Shown one piece after another: positions 46,978 through 55,739 of a DNA stretch of 64,000 nt (position 1 is its first letter; every line of letters begins with the position of its first letter). Made by a program: the position numbers and the translations under genes. The stretch is from Candidatus Thiodiazotropha endoloripes. Its GTDB lineage: Bacteria > Pseudomonadota > Gammaproteobacteria > Chromatiales > Chromatiaceae. The stretch spans positions 248,001 through 312,000 of the forward strand of contig LVKA01000016.1 of NCBI GenBank assembly GCA_001709035.1, in the 5' to 3' direction. The notes beneath the pieces are model-generated. The model searched no databases, was not told where the DNA came from, and worked only from the letters and a program-made list of their open reading frames with translations.

Positions 46978-48195
46978 CTAAAACTGATGGGCACCGTGGG
47001 AACCGAGGCTCACAATGTATTGGAGGGTGATGATGTTGTCCTTATCTTCATAGGACTCATCCCGGGCAAACTGCAGCCGCACCCGACTGTACTCACTGTG
47101 GGAGTAGTCACCCATCAGGGTAAAGCGCTGAGGTGTGTGGCCCTCGTTGTCCAGGCCCGCCTCGGCCAGCACCTCTTCATCGGAGCCTTTGTTGTCCGAA
47201 TCGAGCCAATCGTAGCGCAGACCGACCCGCCAGCGGGGCATGAACTGATAGACCGCCTGCAGATAACCACCCTTCTGCTCGCCGTCGTATGTAGTTGATT
47301 CCGGTGCATCCGACTCGTCGTCCATTACCACATCGCCATCCTCATTGCGGATGAAATATTCACCCTGGATCTTCAGGTGCCGCTCTGTGGCATTGCCGTG
47401 AGGGGACCATTTCCAGACGAAGTCGATACCGGTAACGTCACTGTCACCACTGTAGGTGGGGGTTTCATGACCACCCTCCTCGTCCTCATGATGGTGATGG
47501 CCACCCGAGGTTCGGCCCTCGACTTCCGCCCGCCAATGGGAGATGCCCAACTGCCAGGCCTGGCTCTCACCCAGGTCACCCCCGACCTTGGCGAAGATGG
47601 TAGAAGCGCCGACACCGTCATTACTGGCACCAGCGGCGGGAAAGCGTTCCCCCCGGGTGATCTCGGCACCCACTTTGACAAACATCGGGGTTGGCGCAAC
47701 CCAACTCAGATGCACACCATCATCGAGTAACTGGTCACCGAACAGCCCCCGATAGATCAACGGTGCATCGGTGAAATCCCAGGCGTGGGGATGTTGCTGG
47801 TTGAGGTAGCCCAGACCTGAGAAAAAGCGACCCGCTTTCGCGGTAATACCATGCCCCAAGCCCAAGGTCTCGATATAGGCCTCTTCCAGCTCGACCTCGG
47901 TCTCACCATCGTGTTCGGCGATTGCGGCCGTCATCTTGCCGTAGAAAAGATCATCCACATTGGCACTCAGAACCAGCTCGCTATGCCCCAGATGAAACCC
48001 CTCTTCGCCGCGACCGGCCTCACCACCCAGCATAAAACCGGGCAGCTCATAATCGGAATCGTTGTCGAATGAACCATAGCGGCCATCCAGAATAAGACTG
48101 ATCTCCGGATTGAAGCTGCTGTCGCCAGCGGCCCCGGCGGCTGTCGATAAAATAGCCGCCATCACGGCAGCACCCTGTAACAGACGTGTACTCAT
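46978..48195 (-). CDS. Porin-like outer membrane protein in the zinc locus
   Basis: A 405-residue outer membrane beta-barrel. Signal peptide ends AAGA (~22). The mature part shows alternating strand patterns with many acidic turns, a His-rich loop GGHHHHEDEEGGH (~250), and ends in an aromatic residue (HGAHQF). The context upstream of znuA-like and znuB-like genes, plus the His-rich loop, suggests zinc passage across the outer membrane, but the family is not characterised. The gap to the solute-binding protein gene is only 9 bp. Confidence 0.75.
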   Translation of the reverse strand: MSTRLLQGAAVMAAILSTAAGAAGDSSFNPEISLILDGRYGSFDNDSDYELPGFMLGGEAGRGEEGFHLGHSELVLSANVDDLFYGKMTAAIAEHDGETEVELEEAYIETLGLGHGITAKAGRFFSGLGYLNQQHPHAWDFTDAPLIYRGLFGDQLLDDGVHLSWVAPTPMFVKVGAEITRGERFPAAGASNDGVGASTIFAKVGGDLGESQAWQLGISHWRAEVEGRTSGGHHHHEDEEGGHETPTYSGDSDVTGIDFVWKWSPHGNATERHLKIQGEYFIRNEDGDVVMDDESDAPESTTYDGEQKGGYLQAVYQFMPRWRVGLRYDWLDSDNKGSDEEVLAEAGLDNEGHTPQRFTLMGDYSHSEYSRVRLQFARDESYEDKDNIITLQYIVSLGSHGAHQF

Positions 48196-48299
48196 AAAAC
48201 CCTCAACAAAAAACTGGAATCATCACACTCCAATCCGCTTGACCCAGGGCGGATACCCCTGGTCAATCAGGACTGAAAACAGTTGGAATCTGTAACCAA

Positions 48300-48572
48300 T
48301 CAACCAGTGTATGGAGGGGCTCTGATGAGCTGGGAGTTTACCCAGTGGTTGGTGCAAATTGAGGATGAGAAACAGACAACTGGAAGCGAACGCCAATCCG
48401 GCAGCGCCAGGGGAAAGCTTGGTGATGTGCTGAGCCCATGGCCATGGGCCGAGTAGCAGACCTCGCAAATCTCATCCTGATCGTGATCATGGTCATGATA
48501 AATATGATCTAGCCATATCCCTTGAGAGATCAGGAGATTGAGGATCAGGATTGTCAGCAAGGCTGTACGCAT
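48300..48572 (-). CDS. Small histidine-rich exported or membrane protein
   Basis: A 90-residue protein, the first gene leftward from the Zur box. An N-terminal hydrophobic segment (LLTILILNLLISQGIW) is followed by HIYHDHDHDQDEICEVCYSAHGHG, combining a His/Asp cluster with a CxxC motif, then a Trp- and Ser-rich tail. These features suit zinc binding outside the cytoplasm. Similar small proteins (DUF2946/DUF2607-like) occur in metal-uptake loci, but I cannot name the family. Likely Zur-controlled and first gene of the leftward operon. Confidence 0.6.
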   Translation of the reverse strand: MRTALLTILILNLLISQGIWLDHIYHDHDHDQDEICEVCYSAHGHGLSTSPSFPLALPDWRSLPVVCFSSSICTNHWVNSQLIRAPPYTG

Positions 48573-48646
48573 AGAACCGGCTACTTAAAAGCTCACTGGA
48601 AAGTCAAAAGATCCTGCTCATCAGGATTTTCGATCATGGCGCTGCA

Positions 48647-48667
48647 TTATGTTACAATATAACATAA
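48647..48667. promoter_or_regulatory. Zur box between the divergent zinc gene sets
   Basis: TTATGTTA-CAATA-TAACATAA is a perfect 8-bp inverted repeat with a 5-base spacer. It differs from the gammaproteobacterial Zur consensus core (ATGTTATAATATAACAT) at one central base. It lies 75 bp from the His-rich gene start and 35 bp from the znuA start, a position that suits repression of both directions. Confidence 0.85.
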
Positions 48668-48701
48668 CAATATAAAAATATTTATTGATTAATCAGGCAC
48701 C

Positions 48702-49649
48702 ATGACTCACAGAAGTTCCAAATCAATCGCTCTACTGCTCTTCATCACAACCCTACTGTTCAGCAGTTCCAATTTAGCCGGGCCCAAGGTTGTGGTCAGC
48801 ATATTACCGGTACACTCCCTGGTTTCAGGCCTGATGAGTGGTATCGGCGAGCCCTATCTGCTGCTGAAAGGCAATCAGTCCCCGCACACCATGACACTGA
48901 AACCCTCGGATGTCCGGGCAATCAGCCAGGCCGACCTTTTGGTGTGGGTAGGTCAATCGCTGGAATCACCACTTACCAGTGTGATAGAGAATAATTCCGA
49001 TGCAGAGAGCGTCATCAGTTTGCTGGCAATCCCCAATATGCACCTTCTGCCGATACGAGATGATTTGGACTGGTCAAGCCATGACCATTCGAAACACCAT
49101 CATGAGGCTCATACGGATGAGGAGTTGGAGTGGGACAACCATATCTGGCTATCGCCGAAAAACGCCCGCACCACCGTTCGATACCTCGCTCAGGCGCTGA
49201 TCAGACTCGATCCCGAGCATACAGCGGACTACCAAACCAACCTGCAAAAGCTGCTGCAGCGAATCGATCGAGAGGAGATGGCGTTCCATACCACGATATC
49301 GGCCGTTAAAGATCGTCCATTTATCGTTTTCCATGATGCCTACCATTATCTCGAGGATCATTTTGGTCTGAATGCCGTGGGATCCGTCAGTATCAGCCCG
49401 GAACGCCAGAGTGGCGCAAAACATATCGATGAACTGCAACAGAAAATCCGCAGGCTGGAAGCCAACTGTGTCTTCAGCGAACCCCAGTTTCAACCCAAAC
49501 TTGTGGAAACCCTGACATCCGGTTCCAAGGCGAATACCGGCATTCTTGATCCTTTGGGAATGGCGCTCGACCCGGGTCCGGAAGCCTACTTTCAATTGCT
49601 GAACGGCTTGGCTGACAACCTTGCCTCCTGTCTCGGCGGTGCAATATGA
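48702..49649 (+). CDS. znuA: Zinc ABC transporter solute-binding protein ZnuA
   Basis: A 315-residue periplasmic high-affinity zinc-binding protein. Signal peptide ends NLAG (~26). Motifs: SPHTMTLKPSDVRAI (first His ligand), the His-rich flexible loop DHSKHHHEAHTDEE, DNHIWLSPKNAR (second His), FHDAYHYLEDHFGL (third His) and FSEPQFQPKLVETL. The His-rich loop may concentrate zinc. It starts 35 bp downstream of the Zur box and overlaps zur by 4 bases (ATGA). Confidence 0.95.
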   Translation: MTHRSSKSIALLLFITTLLFSSSNLAGPKVVVSILPVHSLVSGLMSGIGEPYLLLKGNQSPHTMTLKPSDVRAISQADLLVWVGQSLESPLTSVIENNSDAESVISLLAIPNMHLLPIRDDLDWSSHDHSKHHHEAHTDEELEWDNHIWLSPKNARTTVRYLAQALIRLDPEHTADYQTNLQKLLQRIDREEMAFHTTISAVKDRPFIVFHDAYHYLEDHFGLNAVGSVSISPERQSGAKHIDELQQKIRRLEANCVFSEPQFQPKLVETLTSGSKANTGILDPLGMALDPGPEAYFQLLNGLADNLASCLGGAI

Positions 49650-50143
49650 AAACCAACAACCCAGCCTTTCCAAGTGCCGACCACGATCACAAACACTGTG
49701 TCTCCCTTGCGCTTAAAAATGCTGAAGCCTATTGTCTGCAACAGGGGCTGCGTCTGACCAAGCTGCGTCACCAGGTTCTGGAGTTGATCTGGGCCAACCA
49801 TCAACCGGTGGGCGCCTACGAACTGCTGGAACAATTGACCCAAGAAGGCCGTAAGGCAGCTCCACCCACCGTCTATCGGGCTTTGGATTTCCTCATGGAG
49901 AACGGCCTGGTGCACCGCATCAGCTCACGTAACGCCTATGTGGGCTGCAGCCATGCCGGACATGATCACACCGCACAGTTCCTGATCTGTGAAACCTGTG
50001 GACAGGTAGCGGAACTGGATGATGCCCGGATCGGTTCCGTCATCACGAAAGATGCCGATCAACTGGGTTTCACCGTGGCCCAATGGACGCTTGAGATCAG
50101 CGGCATCTGCGACCAGTGCAAACGGGGCACAGCGGATGAATAG
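49646..50143 (+). CDS. zur: Zinc uptake regulator Zur
   Basis: A 165-residue Fur-family repressor that binds Zur boxes when zinc is loaded. The winged helix is [30 protein letters not shown], with the recognition region [19 protein letters not shown]. The structural zinc site has CETCGQ and CDQCKRG, and the regulatory site has [10 protein letters not shown]. Its position within the zinc operon shows autoregulation. Confidence 0.94.
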   Translation: MKTNNPAFPSADHDHKHCVSLALKNAEAYCLQQGLRLTKLRHQVLELIWANHQPVGAYELLEQLTQEGRKAAPPTVYRALDFLMENGLVHRISSRNAYVGCSHAGHDHTAQFLICETCGQVAELDDARIGSVITKDADQLGFTVAQWTLEISGICDQCKRGTADE

Positions 50144-50906
50144 CCAGGGGGAGACGCTGATCGAGGCCAAAGCGGTCAGCATCTCTCATCAGGGAAGAGC
50201 GGTATTGCAGAATGTGAACATGGCAGTCCAACGTGGGGAGATCGTCACGCTGATCGGACCCAATGGCGCCGGCAAGACCACCTTGGTGCGGGTGATGCTG
50301 GGCCTGCTCAAAGCGGATAGTGGCGATGTCGTCCGATCGCCAGGGCTCTGCATCGGCTACATGCCGCAACATCTGACTCTATCTGAGAATATGCCGCTGA
50401 CTGTCATGCGCTTCCTCACCATGGCGGGCAAAAACAGCAAACTCAGTATGCAGGATATTCTGCAGGAGTTGGATATTGAGCAGCTCGCCGATTACCCCAT
50501 GCAGCGACTCTCGGGGGGTGAACATCAGCGGGTATTGCTGGCCCGCGCCCTGTTGCGGCAACCGGATCTGCTGGTGCTGGACGAACCGGTTCAGGGTGTG
50601 GATGTCACCGGACAGGCCGCTCTCTACAACCTGATCACCCGTATCCGAGATCGTTTCAATTGTGGTGTTTTGATGATCTCCCATGATCTTCACCTGGTGA
50701 TGGCGAATACCGACCAGGTGCTTTGTCTCAACAACCATGTCTGCTGTTCCGGACATCCGGACAGCGTCAGTCAGCACCCCGCCTATCTGGAACTGTTCGG
50801 TACAGCCGTCCAGGCCGAGCTGGCGATCTATACCCATCATCATGACCACACTCATGACATTCATGGCAATGTGAAGTCCGATGACGAGGGGCATGGTCAT
50901 GGATGA
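50136..50906 (+). CDS. znuC: Zinc ABC transporter ATPase ZnuC
   Basis: A 256-residue cytoplasmic ATPase subunit. Start at 50136 ([14 protein letters not shown]) overlaps the zur stop by 8 bases. Walker A is [15 protein letters not shown], signature [16 protein letters not shown], Walker [16 protein letters not shown] and H-loop MISHDLH. The C-terminus is histidine-rich ([20 protein letters not shown]), seen in some ZnuC. It is the only ATPase available to the two zinc transport sets in this window. Confidence 0.95.
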   Translation: MNSQGETLIEAKAVSISHQGRAVLQNVNMAVQRGEIVTLIGPNGAGKTTLVRVMLGLLKADSGDVVRSPGLCIGYMPQHLTLSENMPLTVMRFLTMAGKNSKLSMQDILQELDIEQLADYPMQRLSGGEHQRVLLARALLRQPDLLVLDEPVQGVDVTGQAALYNLITRIRDRFNCGVLMISHDLHLVMANTDQVLCLNNHVCCSGHPDSVSQHPAYLELFGTAVQAELAIYTHHHDHTHDIHGNVKSDDEGHGHG

Positions 50907-51684
50907 TTTTCTGCTGCGTGCTCTGGTCGCCGGTCTGGGGGTTGCACTGGTAACCGGCCCGCTGGGTGTGTTCGTGGTGTGGCGAAGAATGGCCTATTTC
51001 GGTGACACACTGGCCCACTCCGCCCTGCTCGGTATCGCGCTTGGTATTCTGCTGGGAATCAACCTCAATCTTTCGGTGATCCTGTTGAGTATCCTGCTCG
51101 CCTTGCTACTGGTCGGCATGAACAGAAACCGTCATCTTTCACACGACACCCAGCTCGGTATTCTGGCCCACAGCGCGCTCTCTTTGGGCCTGGTGGTGAT
51201 GGCCTTTCAAACCTCGGTGAGGGTCGATCTGATGGCCTATCTGTTTGGCGACATTCTGGCGGTCAACGCCACCGATCTGCTGTGGGTCTGGGGTGGTGGC
51301 TTTGTGGTTCTGACCATACTGATGCTGATCTGGAAACCTTTGCTCTCCATTACGGTTCATGAAGAACTGGCACAGGTGGAAGGTACGCCGGTGATGGCGG
51401 TACGACTGGCCTTCATGCTGCTCATCGCCCTGGTGATTGCGGTATCGATGAAAATCGTTGGTGTGCTTTTGGTGACATCGATGATGATCATCCCGGCGGC
51501 GGCGGCAAGAAGCCTCAGCCGCACACCGGAGCAGATGGCGCTGCTGGCGGCCGTGATGGGCGCCCTATCGGTAATCCTTGGGCTGGCCGGCTCCTGGCAA
51601 TGGGACACCCCGGCGGGACCATCGGTGGTGGTTGCGGCTGCCCTGCTGTTCAGTATTGTCAGAATCGTGATACCGCCCAGGTAA
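50899..51684 (+). CDS. znuB: Zinc ABC transporter permease ZnuB
   Basis: A 261-residue inner membrane permease with about eight helices. Start at 50899 ([23 protein letters not shown]) follows GAGGGG closely and overlaps the znuC stop; starts at 50881 and 50893 are possible. Signatures: [21 protein letters not shown] and [20 protein letters not shown]. Last gene of the znuA-zur-znuC-znuB set. Confidence 0.94.
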   Translation: MDDFLLRALVAGLGVALVTGPLGVFVVWRRMAYFGDTLAHSALLGIALGILLGINLNLSVILLSILLALLLVGMNRNRHLSHDTQLGILAHSALSLGLVVMAFQTSVRVDLMAYLFGDILAVNATDLLWVWGGGFVVLTILMLIWKPLLSITVHEELAQVEGTPVMAVRLAFMLLIALVIAVSMKIVGVLLVTSMMIIPAAAARSLSRTPEQMALLAAVMGALSVILGLAGSWQWDTPAGPSVVVAAALLFSIVRIVIPPR

Positions 51685-51722
51685 GCCTGTGCCCTGAAGC
51701 GTTGTCATCGCCTGGAAATTTC

Positions 51723-51906
51723 AAGCCGCAAATCACCGCAAATACTCGCCAACAAAATCACTCATATTCGGTGCTTAAGACCTTCGTCATCCCAGCGGAT
51801 GCCGAAAGTGGTTACCTGATGACTCCTTAGTCATATTTGCATTCATTAGCGGACTAAAAATAGTGATTTTTTTATTTGCGAATATTTGCGGTGATTCGCG
51901 GCTTAA
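51723..51906. repeat. Inverted-repeat element of the ACCGCAAAT family, copy b
   Basis: The left arm (51723-51749, AAGCCGCAAATCACCGCAAA then TACTCGC) and right arm (51879-51905, ending GGTGATTCGCGGCTT) are reverse complements at about 25 of 27 positions. The internal part (~130 bp) shows no gene. The terminal inverted repeats and size suggest a MITE-like element. It fills most of the gap between znuB and the 388-aa gene. Confidence 0.7.
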
Positions 51907-51923
51907 ATCTCTATTTCAAAACA

Positions 51924-53090
51924 TCACTCGGCAGGCCAGTAGTCGGTTGCGATTCCGGACCCCAGATCGGCCTCGATGAGTCGGCGTCGTACTTCCAGCA
52001 GTCGCTCCAGTAGCGCCGGCTCGGCTTTTTCGTAAGCCTCCGCATCGGGTACCCGTTTGACCACCACACCCAACAGCTCGGTGATCGCATTGCCAATCGA
52101 GTTCTGACTGATGGTGACGATCAGTTTTCCCGCTTCGTTTCTGTAGATCAACTGTTTAAAGGCCGGCTGCCAGCGAACCGAGTTGGCATACTTGGCATCG
52201 ACGATACAACGGTCCCTGACCCTTTTCGCCGTTGCCAAAAAGTCGTTGTTGAAAAGCAGCATGCTCTCGACCTGCTCCGGATAGTAGACATCCCTTGGCA
52301 TCGGCGCATTACGGGTCGAAACCTGACTGAAGAAGGTTCGATAGAAATCGATGAAGCCTTCCAGGATGGCATCATACTCCTGCCAGAAACGGATGTTCTT
52401 CAGCGCAGCGCCACCACCGCGAATCTCCCAACAGGGTAGCCCCTGCGGATAGCCGGTCAGATTGATGCCCGACTCATCCGAGCTGATCGGTTTCAACACC
52501 TTCAGCTCCAGCGCACTGTCAAAAAACTCCCGGTAAACATCCCGCATATAGGCCTGGAACAGACTGTGCTGACCACCGTCCGAGAGATTGGGGTTTTTCG
52601 GATCGGCCATCTCCGCCTGTCTCAGCTGGGCCATAGGGAAGCTGATGAAATGGTTGTGCAGCATTCGGATACTCGGCACACCCGGCGAGGTCAGCGGCCA
52701 GGTCGCATCGAGACTGGCTTCACCGGCGAGCAACAGATGGTCCGCAGGATCGGGATAGGCCTCCAGCATATGTTCGATGATGATCTGGTTCATCCGGTTC
52801 CAGACATGCCGCACATCCTCAGGCACCTGTGTGCGCCGCACCGGTCGACCAAGAGGATTCAGAATCACCTGGGAGGTGTTGTAGATGATCGAGGTATCGA
52901 ACTCGGTACTGTGCCCCAGAGCCTTGCGATAGAGCAGCAGATTCTCCGGATTCATCAACAGGCCATTGTTATGCACCAGGTCGTTGAGGTTTTCAGTACT
53001 GTTGAAAAACTCATTCGGCTTCATACCCTCCGGAACCTCCAGCGGTATGGGGCGAAAAGGGGTGGTGATCTCCCGTGGGCCGTACTCCAT
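51924..53090 (-). CDS. Unrecognised 388-residue protein
   Basis: A soluble 388-residue protein without signal peptide or membrane segments. ATG 53090 follows GGAGG by 7 bases, so it is a real gene. Notable parts are SIIYNTSQVILNPLGRPVRRTQ, a conserved-looking LHNHFISFPMAQLRQ with H-x-H (resembling HIT/GalT-like active sites only superficially), LPCWEIRGGGAALKNIRFW, and a charged C-terminus. It stands alone between two repeat-rich gaps. I cannot assign a family. Confidence 0.6.
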   Translation of the reverse strand: MEYGPREITTPFRPIPLEVPEGMKPNEFFNSTENLNDLVHNNGLLMNPENLLLYRKALGHSTEFDTSIIYNTSQVILNPLGRPVRRTQVPEDVRHVWNRMNQIIIEHMLEAYPDPADHLLLAGEASLDATWPLTSPGVPSIRMLHNHFISFPMAQLRQAEMADPKNPNLSDGGQHSLFQAYMRDVYREFFDSALELKVLKPISSDESGINLTGYPQGLPCWEIRGGGAALKNIRFWQEYDAILEGFIDFYRTFFSQVSTRNAPMPRDVYYPEQVESMLLFNNDFLATAKRVRDRCIVDAKYANSVRWQPAFKQLIYRNEAGKLIVTISQNSIGNAITELLGVVVKRVPDAEAYEKAEPALLERLLEVRRRLIEADLGSGIATDYWPAE

Positions 53091-53264
53091 GAATCTACCT
53101 CCTGATGATGAAGTGCCAACTGTTGAATGACACCCTAAACAGGCTCAGCGTTGAAATCAAAATGATCGCGCCTATAGGGGCATTATTTATGCGGATGTGG
53201 CGCGAGCCCCACTCGGCTATGATGAGGGGCATCTGTCAGGGGTGCATGCAAGGAGGAATCTGGA

Positions 53265-54575
53265 GTGATTATCATCGTGATGGGGGTTTCCGGTTCAGGT
53301 AAATCCACAGTCGGTCGGCTGCTTGCTGAGAAGACCGGCTGGCGGTTTATCGAAGGAGACCACTATCACCCGGCTGAAAACCGGGTAAAAATGGCAGCGG
53401 CGGAACCACTCAATGATCAGGACCGCCAACCCTGGCTGGCCAGTCTGGCGAATCTCATCGACCGACAGCTGCAGATGGATCGCTCCGCCGTACTCTCCTG
53501 CTCTGCGCTGAAACAAGTCTATCGGGATCAGTTGGTGAGAGCCCCTGAGGCGGTACGTTTTGTCTATCTTGAAGGATCCTATGAACTGATCCTGTCACGC
53601 CTCAAACAGCGACCAGATCACTTCATGAGAGTGGAGCTGCTGCAGAGCCAGTTCGATGACCTGGAGCCCCCATCAAACGCCCTCACCCTACCGATAGACC
53701 AACCAGCCAATACGATTGCCGATCAGATCATGAAGCACATGCAACTCACTCCCGGAAGTGCCGAAACTGAGGTACTGCTCGAACAATTGATGTTCCCTGA
53801 AGCACCCCGCTGGCGGGACAACCAACTCTGGTTCACCGATCAGCACGCCCGACAGGTGGTCAGGGTCAATCTGCAGGGAGAGTCGCATGTCGTCGCCGAA
53901 CTGGATGACCTGCCCGGTGGTCTGGGCTGGCTGCCGGACGGCCGTCTGCTGGTGGTCTCCATGACCAAGCGCCGGATTCTTGCCCTGTCGGATCACAAAC
54001 TCGCTCTCTATGCCGACTTGTATGAGCTTGCCTCCTTTCACTGCAACGACCTGCTGGTCGATCCCCTCGGGCGTTGCTATGCCGGCAACTTTGGTTACGA
54101 CCTGCATGGTGGTGAGGCCCAGGCACCCGCTGAATTGATCCTGGTAAATCGTGATGCCAAGCCACAACTGGCTGCGGAGCAGCTGATCTTTCCCAATGGG
54201 TGCGCTCTGAGTCAGGATGGCAAGACGCTGCTGGTGGCCGAGACCTTCGCCTCCCGCATCACCGCCTTTACGGTTTCCACTGATGGAAGCTTGACCCAGC
54301 GACGACTCTGGGCCGATCTGAACGGCGCCTACCCTGACGGAATTGCGCTGGACAGCCAACAGAATCTCTGGGTTGCTGCACCAAACCGATCGCGTCTGCT
54401 GCTGGTTAAAGAAGGCGGCGAGATCGTACGTGAAGTCATGCCGGTCGGCGATCCTTACGCCTGCATGGTGGGTGGCGCAGAGAACGATACCCTGTTCATC
54501 ACCAGTTCAGAGACCGATAACCCTGAAGAAGCCAGACGACTGCGCAGCGGCCGGATAGAGACACTCAAGTTATAA
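53265..54575 (+). CDS. Fused gluconokinase and SMP-30/gluconolactonase-like protein
   Basis: A 436-residue fusion of two enzymes of the oxidative glucose route. Residues ~1-160 are a gluconokinase (GntK type): Walker A MGVSGSGKSTVGRLL, EGDHYHPAENRVKM, LSCSALKQVYRDQL, and LKQRPDHFMRVELLQSQFDDLE. Residues ~170-436 are a SMP-30/gluconolactonase/LRE-type six-bladed propeller, with metal-ligand regions FPEAPRW, FHCNDLLVD and AYPDGIALD. Together they would convert gluconolactone to gluconate and then phosphorylate it. GTG at 53265 follows AAGGAGG. Length equals the sum of both families, with no frameshift. It stands alone. Confidence 0.88.
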   Translation: MIIIVMGVSGSGKSTVGRLLAEKTGWRFIEGDHYHPAENRVKMAAAEPLNDQDRQPWLASLANLIDRQLQMDRSAVLSCSALKQVYRDQLVRAPEAVRFVYLEGSYELILSRLKQRPDHFMRVELLQSQFDDLEPPSNALTLPIDQPANTIADQIMKHMQLTPGSAETEVLLEQLMFPEAPRWRDNQLWFTDQHARQVVRVNLQGESHVVAELDDLPGGLGWLPDGRLLVVSMTKRRILALSDHKLALYADLYELASFHCNDLLVDPLGRCYAGNFGYDLHGGEAQAPAELILVNRDAKPQLAAEQLIFPNGCALSQDGKTLLVAETFASRITAFTVSTDGSLTQRRLWADLNGAYPDGIALDSQQNLWVAAPNRSRLLLVKEGGEIVREVMPVGDPYACMVGGAENDTLFITSSETDNPEEARRLRSGRIETLKL

Positions 54576-54590
54576 GTGCTGTAAGACTGG

Positions 54591-54625
54591 ACGCAAAATG
54601 GACGTAAATCACCGCAAATAGTGCG
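54591..54625 (+). repeat. Single arm of the ACCGCAAAT repeat family
   Basis: GGACGTAAATCACCGCAAAT followed by AGTGCGTAT matches the arms of the elements near 3.5 and 51.7 kb. A reverse-orientation arm (GTGCATTTGCGGTATC) lies near 55959, so these two could be the ends of one interrupted element. Nothing else lies in this part of the gap. Confidence 0.45.
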
Positions 54626-54798
54626 TATATGTTTTGTTTCAAATCACTGCTCTCCCGTTAACCTAAATTGATACTAATGGGTTAATTTCAGTTGGTCTCT
54701 TCAACCTATCGTAATTTGAGACATGAAAAGCGATAACCAACAAGAGATAAAGGTTAATGCACCCAATCACCAGCACACCAAACAGATGGAGAGAGTAG

Positions 54799-54982
54799 CT
54801 CCCCTCTCCCCTTGCGGGAGAGGGGCCGGGGGAGAGGGGGAGTATCCATCAGTACCCTCAAATGTATAAAAATCCGCATTACAAGGATTGATGTTTCCAT
54901 ACAGTATGATTGATGCCTAAGTAACACCAAATGCAAGATGCTCACCCTCTCCCCAACCCCTCTCCCATCAAGGGAGAGGGGC
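54799..54982 (-). repeat. Two-ended hairpin element, copy 1 (inverted, different core)
   Basis: The left end is the hairpin CTCCCCTCTCCCC-TTGC-GGGAGAGGGG followed by CCGGGGGAGAGGGGG, the exact reverse complement of the right end of copy 2. The right end (CACCCTCTCCCCAACCCCTC then TCCC-ATCAA-GGGAGAGGGGC) is the exact reverse complement of the left end of copy 3. The 100-bp core differs from copies 2 and 3. The ends are thus conserved in sequence and in asymmetry, while the core is not. Confidence 0.85.
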
Positions 54983-55090
54983 TTTTATGCATCTCCTTGG
55001 CTAATTTAGAGTTAGCGGAAAGCCGTGGTTTCAAATATAAATTCGCAATGCTTTGTGGTGATGAGCGTTCATTCGCAGATTAAACAAAAA

Positions 55091-55513
55091 CTATTTTGTT
55101 GCCCAAGCAAGCTGCTGATAGGTTTCGGCTCCCACCGCGGCACAGAGATGATTCATTCCCTGAATCGCATTGGCAGACGTATCGCTGGTGTAGTACTCCA
55201 GATCCTTGTAGGTGATTCGCAGACCCAGGCGGTCTTTACCCGCCATGATTCCGAGCATCACCCGGGTACCGGGGTTTCGTTGTCTGAAATCGATGATCTC
55301 AACCTGGGCGGTCTCGGTCGATGAGATGGTGCGGCCACGGCTTTGGGCTTCAGCCCGGTAAGCCTGCCTGATCAGCGGAATGACCTTCGCATTCTGTGCA
55401 CAGGCTCCGCAATTCCAGATGATGTTCAACTTTGGCAGACTGCTTCCATGGACACTCAAGCTGAGCAGAAACAGCATCAAAAATAGCGTCACTTGTCGGT
55501 TCAATTGATTCAT
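55091..55513 (-). CDS. Unrecognised exported protein with a CGAC motif
   Basis: A 140-residue secreted protein. The ATG at 55513 (MNQLNRQVTLFLMLFLLSLSVHG) gives a good signal peptide; the frame extends upstream only with a TTG at 55564. The mature part begins KLNIIWNCGACAQNAKVIPLIRQAY and contains VMLGIMAGKDRLGLRITYK and AIQGMNHLCAAVG. The two early cysteines (CGAC) and one later one could form a disulfide or bind metal. No family recognised. It lies between two hairpin element copies. Confidence 0.65.
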   Translation of the reverse strand: MNQLNRQVTLFLMLFLLSLSVHGSSLPKLNIIWNCGACAQNAKVIPLIRQAYRAEAQSRGRTISSTETAQVEIIDFRQRNPGTRVMLGIMAGKDRLGLRITYKDLEYYTSDTSANAIQGMNHLCAAVGAETYQQLAWATK

Positions 55514-55739
55514 AACCTCTCCCTGTTCTCCTGAATCATCACCAGGACCTGTTGATTGGATCAACCTCCCCTATCCCGACGATTATTGGATGACGAAAAG
55601 CCAATTAACTCAGAAACTGATTAAGCCTTGTATACGGGGTTACCCGAGCTAGGGTTTTCTTGTATTTGGAATTGTGGATTCATAGAAAGCTGTTCTGTGT
55701 GACCTCATCGCCACACCATTAACTTCAGTCTATCTTAAT
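55514..55739. other. Gap with no visible gene
   Basis: Upstream region of the preceding exported-protein gene. No repeat or structure beyond short AT-rich stretches is seen before the hairpin element that starts at 55740. Its promoter is likely here. Confidence 0.3.
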
